DNA of 64,000 bases from Moryella indoligenes (GTDB lineage Bacteria > Bacillota > Clostridia > Lachnospirales > Lachnospiraceae). Made by a program: the position numbers and the translations under genes. Below the pieces are notes generated by a model. It was not told the DNA's origin and ran no database searches. It worked only from the letters and a program-made list of their open reading frames with translations. Every line of letters starts with the position of its first letter. Within the stretch, counting starts at the first letter, position 1. Of the stretch, positions 8,056 to 17,009 are shown in pieces. Location of the stretch: the NCBI RefSeq assembly GCF_030812885.1, contig NZ_JAUSTO010000002.1, positions 124,001-188,000 on the forward strand, read 5' to 3'.

Positions 8056-10281
8056 CTAACGGGATACACGTCTTGCGGTCACCTTGCCGCTGAACGCCTG
8101 GTCAAAGTTAATTGTGTACCGATAGATATTTACCTTCATTCCGTCATGGAACTCATTCTCCTGGTACACAATATCGTTTGCGTCAATCTCTGGGTTACCT
8201 CTGGTATCGTACTCATACTCAATACCTGCGGTATAATAGTTACCAATCCATTCAGCCAGTTCCGTAGCAATCGCCATATCACTGATAAGCGGGTTCGCCC
8301 ATTTTACAGACTTACCTCTACTGTTCAGTGACTTCACGGCATATCTCTCCACGATTTTGTACCGATAGCCCAGGATTTCCAGACGAAAGGTTCCTGTCTT
8401 AGAGAACTTGACCGTTACATAGTAGTTGCCCCATGCAGTGATACTCACACCACTGGCACTTTCGTCCAGTGTTGCCCGGAAGTTGTAGGACGGTTCGCCC
8501 ACATAGAAGGTTTCCACATCACCAGACTTCACGGTAATATCTTCACTGACAAGACTCTCTTCGGCATTACCCGGCTGATAACTGTAGCAAGGTACGATGA
8601 CCTCTTTGACCAACTCCTGCTTAATAGCTTTCGGAGAAGAAGAAGTCATGTCCTGCCGCTCCATGGTGAAGTCAGTCACATCACCGAAAGCGAAGTTGTT
8701 AAGCACAATACGGTTGTACGGCTCTGCCGTTCCCGTGAACTCAATCTTCATGGTGTCGAAATCGTCAAAGTCCCGAAGGATAACCAGGGTCTTTGTAATT
8801 TCTTCCTCCACTTCATACTCCGTAACCAGTTCGTTATTGTTGTAGGTACGAATGACCATTCCCGAAGGAAGGGCATTACCGAACACGAACTTCACACCGT
8901 AGTACATACAGGCGGCTTCCTGCACGATGGTCACCACAGGGTTTGTGGTGAACTTACCGTCAGCGTCAGACTGCTGTTCTGAAATAAAGCCTGTGTTCAG
9001 CGTCCTCTTACTTGCCGCCCGTGGCAGGAAGAACATTGTCCCATCTGCCGTGGTGTAGTTACTTGCCAGTGTTGCGTACTCATCTTTGGTGTCATCCGTC
9101 AAAATCTTCGCAACGTGGGAGTAATCGGTTTCACCATTGCTGCTTGCCACAGCTTCCGGGACGAAAGAGGATTTAATCTGAATCGTACCGACTCTGGACT
9201 GTGACAGAACACAGCGGCAGGCATTGGCTATAATCTGTAATGCTTCCTTGCAGGAAACACGGGGGATAGGATTCTTCGTGTACAGCTTTTTGAGCCGTGG
9301 GTCAACATAGTAGTCTTTCTCCCCGGCAGCTTTCAGAACCTCAATCGCCAGGTCATAGTAGCTTTTGCCGTTCGGGGCATACAGTCCTTTGTAATACTCC
9401 GTGTCCATGTTGCGGAACACGTCCTGGCAACGGATTGTTGCCGTATAGTCATCAGACTCCCACTCTGAACAGAGCAGGTGATTTCCTCTGACCCATTCGA
9501 TTTCATCAGAGTTCGGAAGCTGATACCCATAGTAAATGTCCATCTCCTGTCCCGTTTCCAGGAAGTTGATAGCCGACTTCGGGTTGTCCACGTTGAAATA
9601 CTTGTCATAGTTTTTCAGCGTTACTGAGAAATCAATCTGAGGAATGTCAGCACCAATCGGACTGACATAACTCTCAAGCGAAGAACTCATAACAGAATCG
9701 TTGTAGTACACCAGTCCGTAACCGAAACGGAAGGAGTAAATACGCAGCCTGCTTCGGAGGTTCTTCATTTTATGAATTACCAGAGTCAGTGTGGTTACAT
9801 TCTCAAGCACTTCCTCCGTAGTAAAAACAGCTTTGTCATTATCCCGGAACTCAACCTTTTGCCCGGTATTCGTGACAAAATCGAAATCAGTAGGATAGTT
9901 CTCACCGAAGTTAATCGTGATACCTCTGAAATCAGTCGGAGCCGCATGAAGGTTTATGGTCACTTCATACAGTCCGTCTGATACTAGGTTCTTTCCTACC
10001 AACCCTGTGTTGTAGAACATTGCCCCCGGCTTGTTCCGCGGGAGAAAATACATGGAACCGTCAACCCTGGTAAAGTTCTCTTCCAGAGTGGCGTACACCA
10101 CATCGTCAGTTCCCTCATTGAACAGGTTGCCCGAGTTGGAGAAGTAGGCAAACTCTCCGTTGTCTACTCTGGCTTTCACCTGCGCTTCCTGGTTGACAAC
10201 TCCGAAAGAAATCATTATGTATGCTCTCTTACGGAGGGAGTCTTTCATGCTTGCCTTATACTCTTTGGATACCTTTTGCAT
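8056..10281 (-). CDS. Large minor tail / tail-associated structural protein
   Basis: 741 residues, beta-rich, encoded just after the distal-tail-like gene, the place of the tail-tip hub or adsorption protein in siphoviruses. Two internal copies of a short module are visible: YATLEENFTRVDGSMYFLPR near residue 60 and YATLASNYTTADGTMFFLPR near residue 410, each followed by N-T-G-(L/F). This suggests duplicated carbohydrate-binding-like or jelly-roll modules. A region near residues 200-330 (IDFSVTLKNYDKYFNVD) resembles hub proteins. No peptidase or lysozyme motif is evident. The start follows TAGGAGAGTGATTTT. Confidence 0.75.
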   Translation of the reverse strand: MQKVSKEYKASMKDSLRKRAYIMISFGVVNQEAQVKARVDNGEFAYFSNSGNLFNEGTDDVVYATLEENFTRVDGSMYFLPRNKPGAMFYNTGLVGKNLVSDGLYEVTINLHAAPTDFRGITINFGENYPTDFDFVTNTGQKVEFRDNDKAVFTTEEVLENVTTLTLVIHKMKNLRSRLRIYSFRFGYGLVYYNDSVMSSSLESYVSPIGADIPQIDFSVTLKNYDKYFNVDNPKSAINFLETGQEMDIYYGYQLPNSDEIEWVRGNHLLCSEWESDDYTATIRCQDVFRNMDTEYYKGLYAPNGKSYYDLAIEVLKAAGEKDYYVDPRLKKLYTKNPIPRVSCKEALQIIANACRCVLSQSRVGTIQIKSSFVPEAVASSNGETDYSHVAKILTDDTKDEYATLASNYTTADGTMFFLPRAASKRTLNTGFISEQQSDADGKFTTNPVVTIVQEAACMYYGVKFVFGNALPSGMVIRTYNNNELVTEYEVEEEITKTLVILRDFDDFDTMKIEFTGTAEPYNRIVLNNFAFGDVTDFTMERQDMTSSSPKAIKQELVKEVIVPCYSYQPGNAEESLVSEDITVKSGDVETFYVGEPSYNFRATLDESASGVSITAWGNYYVTVKFSKTGTFRLEILGYRYKIVERYAVKSLNSRGKSVKWANPLISDMAIATELAEWIGNYYTAGIEYEYDTRGNPEIDANDIVYQENEFHDGMKVNIYRYTINFDQAFSGKVTARRVSR

Positions 10282-10285
10282 AAAA

Positions 10286-10657
10286 TCACTCTCCTACGTC
10301 AATCAGATTCACCTTGCAATTCCTGTAGTGTGTCGGGTGACCGTCCTCATCTACCCAGTAGGGTTCAGCCGTTCGGTTACCGCAGTACATTTTGATGGTC
10401 TTAGGTGCATTACTTACAGGGTCGATAAAAGTTACATTTACAAAGAAGTTATTAAGGATACTCAATATCTTTGACCACTGTTGGGCAGTGAGCCATGACC
10501 ATTCCAGATTGTCAATCTTATACTGATCACGTCCGATACGCTGACCCACCACCGTACCGTTTGCGTTACGCCCGGAGTCTACAAGAGTGGTCACCGTAGG
10601 GGTGACACCTCTCTTGCAGGGAGGTAACGCATAACCGTTGATTGCCAGATAAGCCAT
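10286..10657 (-). CDS. Small tail protein upstream of the hub (distal-tail-like)
   Basis: 123 residues, starting MAYLAINGYALPPCKRGVTP, with SGRNANGTVVGQRIGRDQYKIDNLEWSWLT: a compact beta-protein pattern I associate with unnamed tail proteins encoded directly after tape measure genes. It could be the N-terminal ring domain of a distal tail protein. It is flanked by the tape measure (14-base gap) and hub (4-base gap), with RBS AAGGAGG. Function by position. Confidence 0.65.
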   Translation of the reverse strand: MAYLAINGYALPPCKRGVTPTVTTLVDSGRNANGTVVGQRIGRDQYKIDNLEWSWLTAQQWSKILSILNNFFVNVTFIDPVSNAPKTIKMYCGNRTAEPYWVDEDGHPTHYRNCKVNLIDVGE

Positions 10658-10671
10658 TACACATTACCTCC

Positions 10672-13600
10672 TTATCCTGTAAAACTATAACCATTGGCTT
10701 TCTTCTGAGTGGTCACAGCGTCAGTCACCACACGGTTACCAACCTGCACCACGGTTTTCTCTTCCTTATCAGCCTGCCTACGCATATCATCAGCCATCTG
10801 AACCATGGTCGGTTCAACGTACTCATGGTAGAAATCCTCCATGGCTTCACGGAAGCCCATTGCGGAAACCTCCGTGCTGCTCTGTACGTTAGAAGAAATA
10901 GACCGGGAGAATGCGGCAGAGTCATAATATTTCAAAGCAGAAGTATCAACTGCCAGTGCCATTGTCGGACTGAAATTCGTGAAGGAATCAGCCCATGTGC
11001 CGACTACAGATTTCGTACTCTTACCAACCTGGGCAATCGCATTGTTGAAACCTGCAACGGCAAAACCACCAATCTCATAAAAGACCTTAGACGGGGAGTT
11101 TACGTCCAACTTATCCTTGAACCAAGAAATGATTGAACTACCCCAGGAAGAGATTGTGCTTTTGCAAGTATGGTACAATTCACCGATACCGTTCTTAAAA
11201 CCACTCACTACGTCAGAAGCTACATTGTAGAAACCGTTGTAGGAGCAATGTGCTGTGAACCAACTCTTCACGCTGCTACCGAAGGTACTCATGTTACCCT
11301 GTGCCGTAGTATAGTACCCGCCGATTCTGTTCTTGAATCCATCAACTACACTGGTTGCAAATCCAGAGAATGCAGAAGCGGAAGCGATACCAGAGAACCA
11401 GTTCTTCACATTGGTTGCCCAGGTGGTTATATTGCTCTTTGTATTCACATACGCAGAACCAATCTTATCCTTAAACCCAGTCACCACATTATTCGCAAAG
11501 GTCTGGAAGTTTGTAGAGTTCACACCGCCGAAGCCGCTGTTCGTAAACCACTCCTTCACATTCGTAGCCCAGGTAATCATGTTGGACTTCGTAGTGGTGT
11601 AGGTGGAGCCTACCTTTGTACGGAAGCCCTCAATGACATTCCCGGCAAACGTCTGGAAGTTCGTGGAGTTTACGCCACCGAAGGAACTATTGGTGAACCA
11701 TTCCTTGACCTTACTTGCCCAGGTAGTCACGTTCGTTTTGGTATTGGTGTAGGCACTACCGACTTTGGTTCGGAAACCTTCAATCGTGTTGTTCGCAAAA
11801 GTACTGAAAGTGTCGCTGTTCACTCCACCAAAAGAGTTGTTGCTGAACCAGTCTTTCACTTTGCCTGCCCAAGTGGTCACGTTAGACTTAACCGTGGTAT
11901 AAGTACCGCCAACTTTGTCTTTGAAGCCGCTTACGATATTGCCGCCTGTTTCCTTGAAATGCTCAACAATACCCTTGCCGTCCTCACCCTTCGTGAACCA
12001 CTCAATGACCTTGCCTGCCCATTCCTTAACCTTACCTGCAATTTCGCTGAACTTATTAAGTCCCTGTAAGAAACCTTCGACAACATAACCGCCCATCTCC
12101 TTCATTACTGTAGAAGGAGAGTGAATACCGAAGCACTCTTTGAATCCGTCAATGAACGGGTCAAATACGTTCTCCTTAATCCATTTACCGATGTTCTTAA
12201 TGCCATCCCAAATACCCTCAAGCAGACCTGCTACCCAGTCCAGACCGCACTTCTTCGTGCCGTCATCGTTGGTAAGGTACTTCTGGAAATACCCAGTAAT
12301 GTCCTCCCAGATACCCTGCACGAAACCTGCGATAACACTAACTGCCGCCCCCAGAGCAGAACCAAGTAACTTAAAGAAGCTCTGTGCCACACCTGCAAAG
12401 TCAATTCCCTTGATACAATCCTTTAGATTCTTCCACAGGTCTTTGCCCATTTTGTTCCAGTTATAGCTTGCAATCCACTCCTGGGCTTCATTGAATGCAC
12501 CCTTCAAGAAATCGCCAATGCTCTTCCCCACAAGGCTCCAATTCAAACCGCCAAGCAAGCCAATCATAAAATCAAGGTCTACCGTGACACCACGAACCAG
12601 AAGTCTGCCCAGGTATGTGAAGTCAATTTCCTCCATTGCACCATTCAGCAGTTCTGCTATATGGTTACCCAGGTTCTTGAAGTCCGCTGTCTTTAAGAAC
12701 CAGTATGCTGTCTGTATTGCACCATTCAGTCCGTATCCAATCTTGTGACCGATACCAGACCAGTCAATGCTATCCACAATCTCATTGAACTTTTCGCCCA
12801 GTAAAGTACCAAGGCTCTCCCAATCACCTGCGTCCAGTGCTGCTTTCAACTTGTCGGTAAATTCGGAAATGCTACTGTCAATCGGCACGGTTTCAAACAT
12901 ATCACCATAGTTCTTACCACCAGAGCCGCTTCCGCTATTGGAATCGTTCTTACTGATAATGTTCAGTTCATCAATGCCAACCGTAGCGTCTTTAATATCC
13001 TTCGCTGCTTTCTTCGCAGACTTACCCGCTCCAGAGATAGAATCACCGTAGGAAGCTGCCGCTTTCTTCGCTTTCGTGAAGGTGGTTGCACCAGACAGTC
13101 GGGCGAAAAACTGATTGACGATATTCAGCAGTGCTGCAAACTTATCAATCAGAGCGTCTACCGCAGGAGCAATCATGTTGATAAGCGGAGCCACCATAGC
13201 ACCCATGCTATTTTTGAGGTATTGGAAACTGGTTGCCAGACTGTCCATGCTTCCTTTGAACGTACCGCCCATGAGGGAACTGTACATATACAAATTCTGA
13301 ATACCTTCCTTCATTGCAGCCGTAAGCTGTGCAAAGAAGAATCGAATTGCACGGTACATTGCAATACGCTTTAAGGAAGAGAACAAATGACCCATACCCG
13401 AGGTTGTTTGTTTCACCTTACTACTCAGTTTGGAACCGATAGTGCTTCCCAGTTTCTTGCAGGCATTCACTGCTGATTTTGCCGCAGTGCTTACCCCCTT
13501 CAAGGTGGCTTGAAATGCTTTCAGAGCAACACCGCCTACAGCAGAGAATGCTCTTGAGAACACGCCACCTACACCTTGCAGAACACCAAGGAATCCCCTG

Positions 13601-14127
13601 GTCTGCGTAGCGGCAGCGGTTATCTGGGAAGTATACTGAGTAATACCAGAGGTTGCCGCCGTAGCTGCCGCACCTGCGCTTGTAGCACCCGCAGAGTCAG
13701 CAGGAGCCGCAGTCCCAGTAGGCGTTGCCGTCTGGTTACCAGTAATATTTCTCATATTCGGAATCTGAATGCCCTGCATATTCTGTAGAGCAGTGCTGAG
13801 TGCTTCAACCTTTTCCACACCAGACCAGTCCAGACTATCCAGAGAAGCACCGATTTCAGTTATTCTCTTAGAGATTGTGGAGGAAATCTTGACATTGCTC
13901 AGAGAGTTAAGGCTTTTCGTCAAATCTTCAATCTTCTCAATCCCGGACATACTCAGCTTTGCATTGCTGATTGCGTCCAATTTCTTGCTGATATTGTTCA
14001 GACCTGCACCGCCTTTGGTTGCTGCTTTCAGCTTATTGAAGCTGTTAATCAGAGCGTCCACACCTTTAGCGGCATTTTCGGACTTCGCTTCAATTTGAAA
14101 CTCAAGACCTTCAATCTCAACTGCCAT
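10672..14127 (-). CDS. Tail tape measure protein
   Basis: 1151 residues. The N-terminus is coiled-coil rich (INSFNKLKAATKGG), followed by an Ala/Gly/Thr linker, hydrophobic membrane-active segments near residues 270-330, and a long C-terminal repeat array. It sets tail length and is injected with DNA. At about 1.5 angstrom per residue of helix the tail would be near 170 nm, so a long siphovirus tail is inferred. It follows the frameshifted chaperone pair, as usual. The ATG follows AAGGAGGAATAAATC. Confidence 0.92.
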   Translation of the reverse strand: MAVEIEGLEFQIEAKSENAAKGVDALINSFNKLKAATKGGAGLNNISKKLDAISNAKLSMSGIEKIEDLTKSLNSLSNVKISSTISKRITEIGASLDSLDWSGVEKVEALSTALQNMQGIQIPNMRNITGNQTATPTGTAAPADSAGATSAGAAATAATSGITQYTSQITAAATQTRGFLGVLQGVGGVFSRAFSAVGGVALKAFQATLKGVSTAAKSAVNACKKLGSTIGSKLSSKVKQTTSGMGHLFSSLKRIAMYRAIRFFFAQLTAAMKEGIQNLYMYSSLMGGTFKGSMDSLATSFQYLKNSMGAMVAPLINMIAPAVDALIDKFAALLNIVNQFFARLSGATTFTKAKKAAASYGDSISGAGKSAKKAAKDIKDATVGIDELNIISKNDSNSGSGSGGKNYGDMFETVPIDSSISEFTDKLKAALDAGDWESLGTLLGEKFNEIVDSIDWSGIGHKIGYGLNGAIQTAYWFLKTADFKNLGNHIAELLNGAMEEIDFTYLGRLLVRGVTVDLDFMIGLLGGLNWSLVGKSIGDFLKGAFNEAQEWIASYNWNKMGKDLWKNLKDCIKGIDFAGVAQSFFKLLGSALGAAVSVIAGFVQGIWEDITGYFQKYLTNDDGTKKCGLDWVAGLLEGIWDGIKNIGKWIKENVFDPFIDGFKECFGIHSPSTVMKEMGGYVVEGFLQGLNKFSEIAGKVKEWAGKVIEWFTKGEDGKGIVEHFKETGGNIVSGFKDKVGGTYTTVKSNVTTWAGKVKDWFSNNSFGGVNSDTFSTFANNTIEGFRTKVGSAYTNTKTNVTTWASKVKEWFTNSSFGGVNSTNFQTFAGNVIEGFRTKVGSTYTTTKSNMITWATNVKEWFTNSGFGGVNSTNFQTFANNVVTGFKDKIGSAYVNTKSNITTWATNVKNWFSGIASASAFSGFATSVVDGFKNRIGGYYTTAQGNMSTFGSSVKSWFTAHCSYNGFYNVASDVVSGFKNGIGELYHTCKSTISSWGSSIISWFKDKLDVNSPSKVFYEIGGFAVAGFNNAIAQVGKSTKSVVGTWADSFTNFSPTMALAVDTSALKYYDSAAFSRSISSNVQSSTEVSAMGFREAMEDFYHEYVEPTMVQMADDMRRQADKEEKTVVQVGNRVVTDAVTTQKKANGYSFTG
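11150..11950 (-). repeat. Tandem ~48-residue repeats within the tape measure gene
   Basis: Six or seven copies of a unit of the form GFx(K/R)x(K/I)VGxxYTxxKxNxxTWAxxVKxWF followed by SFGGVNSxxFxTFAxxVI. The copies differ at DNA level, but the middle ones are close enough to recombine. Repeats of regularly spaced Trp and Phe are typical of tape measures and allow length change by unequal crossover. Confidence 0.8.
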
Positions 14128-14130
14128 GAT

Positions 14131-14589
14131 TTATTCCTCCTTCCGTTTGAATTTTGAATTAACCCCTGCCATTATCTGCTTCATGGCTTCCTTACCTGCA
14201 TTCATCTTTTTGTAATTCTCTTCCTCTTGCTGCTGTCTATGACGTGCTTCTGTAAGAGGAATCGGAGCCTGCCTATAAGGAATCGGCTTGTGCTTTTTGC
14301 TCATAGCGTTCAGTACTGGGGAAGCGTCAACCAACGCTTCATAGAAATACAGACCTTGTAGCCAAAGGGCTTCATTCTGCCGTTCTTTGACCTTTTCATC
14401 CATATCCCTGTAGTACTGTGCCATCTCACAATCACCATCCCAGTAATCGTGATAACCCATTCCCAGACTCATGTAATAACCGCAGAGTTCTTCAAAAGTT
14501 TCCCCGTAACGATAAACAACGGGCAAGCGGCGGTTGCCGCCGCCCGTTGCAGCATGGGAGTCCGAACCCGTTACCAGTTCGCTTCCCAA
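14131..14589 (-). CDS. Tail assembly chaperone, downstream frame (GT extension)
   Basis: About 150 residues rich in Glu, Gln, Lys and Tyr (EALWLQGLYFYEALVDASP), overlapping the end of the upstream chaperone gene by 19 bases in the -1 frame. No RBS precedes the nominal TTG start at 14589. Instead the frame is open back to a slippery A_AAA_AAC at 14595-14601, so the product is probably made only as a C-terminal extension of the upstream protein, like lambda gpGT. Such fusions recruit tape measure and tail tube subunits. Confidence 0.8.
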   Translation of the reverse strand: MGSELVTGSDSHAATGGGNRRLPVVYRYGETFEELCGYYMSLGMGYHDYWDGDCEMAQYYRDMDEKVKERQNEALWLQGLYFYEALVDASPVLNAMSKKHKPIPYRQAPIPLTEARHRQQQEEENYKKMNAGKEAMKQIMAGVNSKFKRKEE

Positions 14590-14903
14590 CTCACGTTTTT
14601 TACCGCTTTCTCATCGGGTTCCTCCATTAGGGTCACTATCGGGTCATTGTACATCTCTGCCAACTTACCAATCAGTTCATCCTTATGAGGCATACCCTCA
14701 TAAATCTTGTCAATCACATCCTGCTTCACGAAACGATGATGCGCCTTAAATGCACCTGCAAAAAGAGCAGGAAGCAGAGTCATAGGCTTACGGTCAATGT
14801 CCTGTGCGACAAAGCCCTCATCCTCCATCTGCTTGACAGTACGCCTGGTAAACTCAAGCGTGTATTCCTTATCTTCATAGGTAAAAACAATCTGTTTAGC
14901 CAT
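14571..14903 (-). CDS. Tail assembly chaperone (G-like)
   Basis: 110 residues (MAKQIVFTYEDKEYTLEFTRRTVKQMEDEGF), with the short beta hairpin then helix pattern of phage tail chaperones encoded between the major tail protein and tape measure. The start follows AAAGGAGAGTTAAGCA. Near the 3' end it contains A_AAA_AAC in the correct phase for -1 slippage; normal termination occurs 24 bases later. Confidence 0.85.
   Translation of the reverse strand: MAKQIVFTYEDKEYTLEFTRRTVKQMEDEGFVAQDIDRKPMTLLPALFAGAFKAHHRFVKQDVIDKIYEGMPHKDELIGKLAEMYNDPIVTLMEEPDEKAVKNVSWEANW
14595..14601 (-). promoter_or_regulatory. Programmed -1 ribosomal frameshift site A_AAA_AAC
   Basis: On the - strand the heptamer reads A AAA AAC, with AAA and AAC in the zero frame of the upstream chaperone. 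Slipping back one base enters the downstream frame as Lys-Lys-Arg-Glu-Leu-Gly-Ser, which stays open to 14131. Position, phase and gene context agree with the conserved frameshift of tail assembly chaperones. A GC-rich stretch 50 bases downstream (GGGCGGCGGCAACCGCCGC) may fold as the stimulator. Confidence 0.85.
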
Positions 14904-14942
14904 TGCTTAACTCTCCTTTAATTCTCAAAATTAAATGTAATC

Positions 14943-15368
14943 TTACTCTTCGTTCTCAGTGATAGGAGTGGACGGGGCAATCGTAATCGCCATACCACGA
15001 ACCTCATTAACGCCGCCGCCAGTAACGTAGACGGACAGTTCGCCTGCAAACTTGAACTTGCCCTCAGAACCCGTAGGAGTCGGGGAACTTGCAGTCTCAG
15101 TGCCACCAAACCATACTGCGTATTCCTCGTTCTTACCCTCAAGGGCTTTCAGAGCCTTGTACTCAGTGTGATCATAGTTGGCATTAAAGGTCATGCCGTC
15201 ATTACTCTGGACACCATTCACATAGGTCTGCATTTTGTCAGACAGAGTGGTGGTTTCAAGCAGTTCCGGGTCACCGCCCAGGTCGGGGAACTCAGTAATG
15301 TTAAGCAGCTTCTCCCATGCCGTTTCCTTCTTGTGCATGAGGAAAGTCATATAAGTACTTGTAGCCAT
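14943..15368 (-). CDS. Major tail (tube) protein
   Basis: 141 residues (MATSTYMTFLMHKKETAWEKL), with FPDLGGDPELLETTTLSDKMQTYVNG, the recognisable pattern of small Firmicutes major tail proteins, and a C-terminal beta segment. It forms the tail tube by stacking hexamers. The gene lies between the tail terminator and the chaperone pair. RBS AGGAGGTAAGTGAA. Start and size fit the family. Confidence 0.85.
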   Translation of the reverse strand: MATSTYMTFLMHKKETAWEKLLNITEFPDLGGDPELLETTTLSDKMQTYVNGVQSNDGMTFNANYDHTEYKALKALEGKNEEYAVWFGGTETASSPTPTGSEGKFKFAGELSVYVTGGGVNEVRGMAITIAPSTPITENEE

Positions 15369-15373
15369 TTCAC

Positions 15374-15775
15374 TTACCTCCTGTAAAAGTGTTTTCCATC
15401 GGTAGCCACACGGAAGCGGGCTGTAATCCGATAGATTGTTGCGTCCTCCATGTTCGGCACCGGGGTCATAGCCGTGCGCCTAAAATTCATGAAGTACAAT
15501 GCGTCATTGATTTCTTTGATAATCTTCTTGCATTCTGTTTTCTTACCATCTGCCTTATTGGAGTAGACATTGATTTCAAACATGGCAATAACCGTGTTCT
15601 CTTTCGTGCTGCTGTCCTGCCACTCCGTAGGGATATAGCAGTCACTCTGGGTAATACTCACATGAGGAAAAGAAGAAGGTGATTTCACATATTCACTGGC
15701 AATATCAATCTTAGGAAATTTCTCTCTCAAGATTTTTGCAAGCCTTGTATAGACTTCGTTTTCGCAGTCAATCAT
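15374..15775 (-). CDS. Tail terminator / tail completion protein
   Basis: 133 residues from the ATG at 15775 (RBS GGAGGTGTTACAC; the longer reading from 15784 lacks an RBS). The pattern NEVYTRLAKILREKFP then FPHVSITQSDCY...EINVYSNKADGKKTECKKI matches siphovirus tail terminators that cap the tube. It lies between the HK97 gp10-like gene (4-base overlap) and the major tail gene, the expected slot. Confidence 0.75.
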   Translation of the reverse strand: MIDCENEVYTRLAKILREKFPKIDIASEYVKSPSSFPHVSITQSDCYIPTEWQDSSTKENTVIAMFEINVYSNKADGKKTECKKIIKEINDALYFMNFRRTAMTPVPNMEDATIYRITARFRVATDGKHFYRR

Positions 15776-16305
15776 GTGTAACACCTCCTTGCTATCTCTT
15801 CAAACTTCTCTTCCAACTCTCTGACTGTTTCGTACATACTCATGTTTGCAGGGTTACCGTAGGTGTGAACTTCACCTGCGTGTTTTCCCGTGGTAATAAC
15901 TTCACCGTTAGAACCAGGGTCACCAGTGTATCGCCATCCCTTTTCAAGCCGTCCCAGTTTATAACCATAACCACCACGGGTGAAACCGTTCTTGCCTGCT
16001 TCCGGGTGATTGTCTGGGTACTTGATACCTGTGCCAAACTCAATAAAGAGGACTGAACTTCCTACAGCTACCACGGCTATTTTGTTGTTGTTATCCCGGC
16101 TCTCTACAGACACGCTCACATCATTCGTACCGTCATAGACGGCTGTCTGGAACTTTGCCGTAGCTACCTGGACTCCGTCTTCGCCGAGGGCTTGTATGAA
16201 TTTTTCAGTACACTCTTTCAACCACGTCTTGTAGTTCTTGAGTTCTTTAATGGCATTGTCAATGCTCTTTTCGGATAACGTAACTTTGATAACACGCTTG
16301 TTCAC
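15772..16305 (-). CDS. HK97 gp10-like neck / head-tail protein
   Basis: 177 residues from a GTG that overlaps the previous stop (GTGA). SIDNAIKELKNYKTWLKECTEKFIQALGEDGVQVA, then AVGSSVLFIEFGTGIKYPDNHPEAG and YGNPANMSMYETVRELEEKFEEIA match the HK97 gp10 family, with its F-x-E-F/Y-G-T-G core and C-terminal helix. It takes part in joining tail to head. Neighbouring overlaps indicate one transcript. Confidence 0.88.
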   Translation of the reverse strand: MNKRVIKVTLSEKSIDNAIKELKNYKTWLKECTEKFIQALGEDGVQVATAKFQTAVYDGTNDVSVSVESRDNNNKIAVVAVGSSVLFIEFGTGIKYPDNHPEAGKNGFTRGGYGYKLGRLEKGWRYTGDPGSNGEVITTGKHAGEVHTYGNPANMSMYETVRELEEKFEEIARRCYT

Positions 16306-16676
16306 GATACGGTCACCTTGCTAATAGCGTAAGAGATACTGGTAAGGGACTTTGCAACACGCCGTACCCTATAGTCACAGAGAGGATTGCCGTCATTTCC
16401 GAACTCTGGCTCTTTATCCACAAAGAGCAGGGTGTTTTCGTCAATGGGACAATTTATATCATCGGTAATGAGTACCTTGTCATAGGACTCTAAGTTACCG
16501 AACATATTCACCTGGGCATATCCAGTCGCAGGTGAAACACTGCATTGCAGTTCAACAGGGCTTTCATAACCCACCTGGTATTCACCAGTTTCATTCCCGT
16601 CATCATCCAGAAGCGGCTCCCTGCCTTTATACAGGCAGTAATGCACGGGCTTGAGATTACGCTTCATCAGCTTCAT
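16302..16676 (-). CDS. Head closure / head-tail connector protein
   Basis: 124 residues, beginning MKLMKRNLKPVHYCLYKGREPL, with VELQCSVSPATGYAQVNMFGNLESYDKVLITDD, a small beta-barrel pattern like phage stopper proteins (gp16/gp9-like). It overlaps the preceding and following genes by 4 bases. RBS GGGGGTGATTCT. Position between the adaptor and gp10-like gene supports the role. Confidence 0.7.
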   Translation of the reverse strand: MKLMKRNLKPVHYCLYKGREPLLDDDGNETGEYQVGYESPVELQCSVSPATGYAQVNMFGNLESYDKVLITDDINCPIDENTLLFVDKEPEFGNDGNPLCDYRVRRVAKSLTSISYAISKVTVS

Positions 16677-16984
16677 AGAATCACCCCCGCCATAGGAAGG
16701 ATTCGCCGCAGCAGGGTAGGGGGAATGTCACCATCTTCATAAGAACGGGAAACGCCGTTTTCGCTGTGTGCTGTTTCACCCTCTGCCCCACGCTTATTCA
16801 GCATATAAGCGGTAATCTCAACATGAACCGTGTCATATTTTACAGGAACCGTATCTTCTTCCGTATAAGGGTAGGCACGGGAAAGCACTACCCCTTTCGC
16901 TAAAGTGAGGTAAGTGGACAACACATCGTTATCCGTTTCCTCTGTCATGCTTTTCAGCATGGTCAGCTTCTCTTCATCGGTCAT
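16673..16984 (-). CDS. Head-tail adaptor (gp6/gp15-like)
   Basis: 103 residues from ATG 16984 (AAGGAGG 8 bases upstream). TDEEKLTMLKSMTEETDNDVLSTYLTLAKGVVLSRAYP is the helical core of phage adaptor proteins that dock beneath the portal. The C-terminus (SYEDGDIPPTLLRRILPMAGVI) is the usual tail that inserts into the connector. It directly follows the capsid gene. Confidence 0.8.
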   Translation of the reverse strand: MTDEEKLTMLKSMTEETDNDVLSTYLTLAKGVVLSRAYPYTEEDTVPVKYDTVHVEITAYMLNKRGAEGETAHSENGVSRSYEDGDIPPTLLRRILPMAGVIL

Positions 16985-17009
16985 GTTGTCCACCTCCTTC
17001 TAATTTCCA

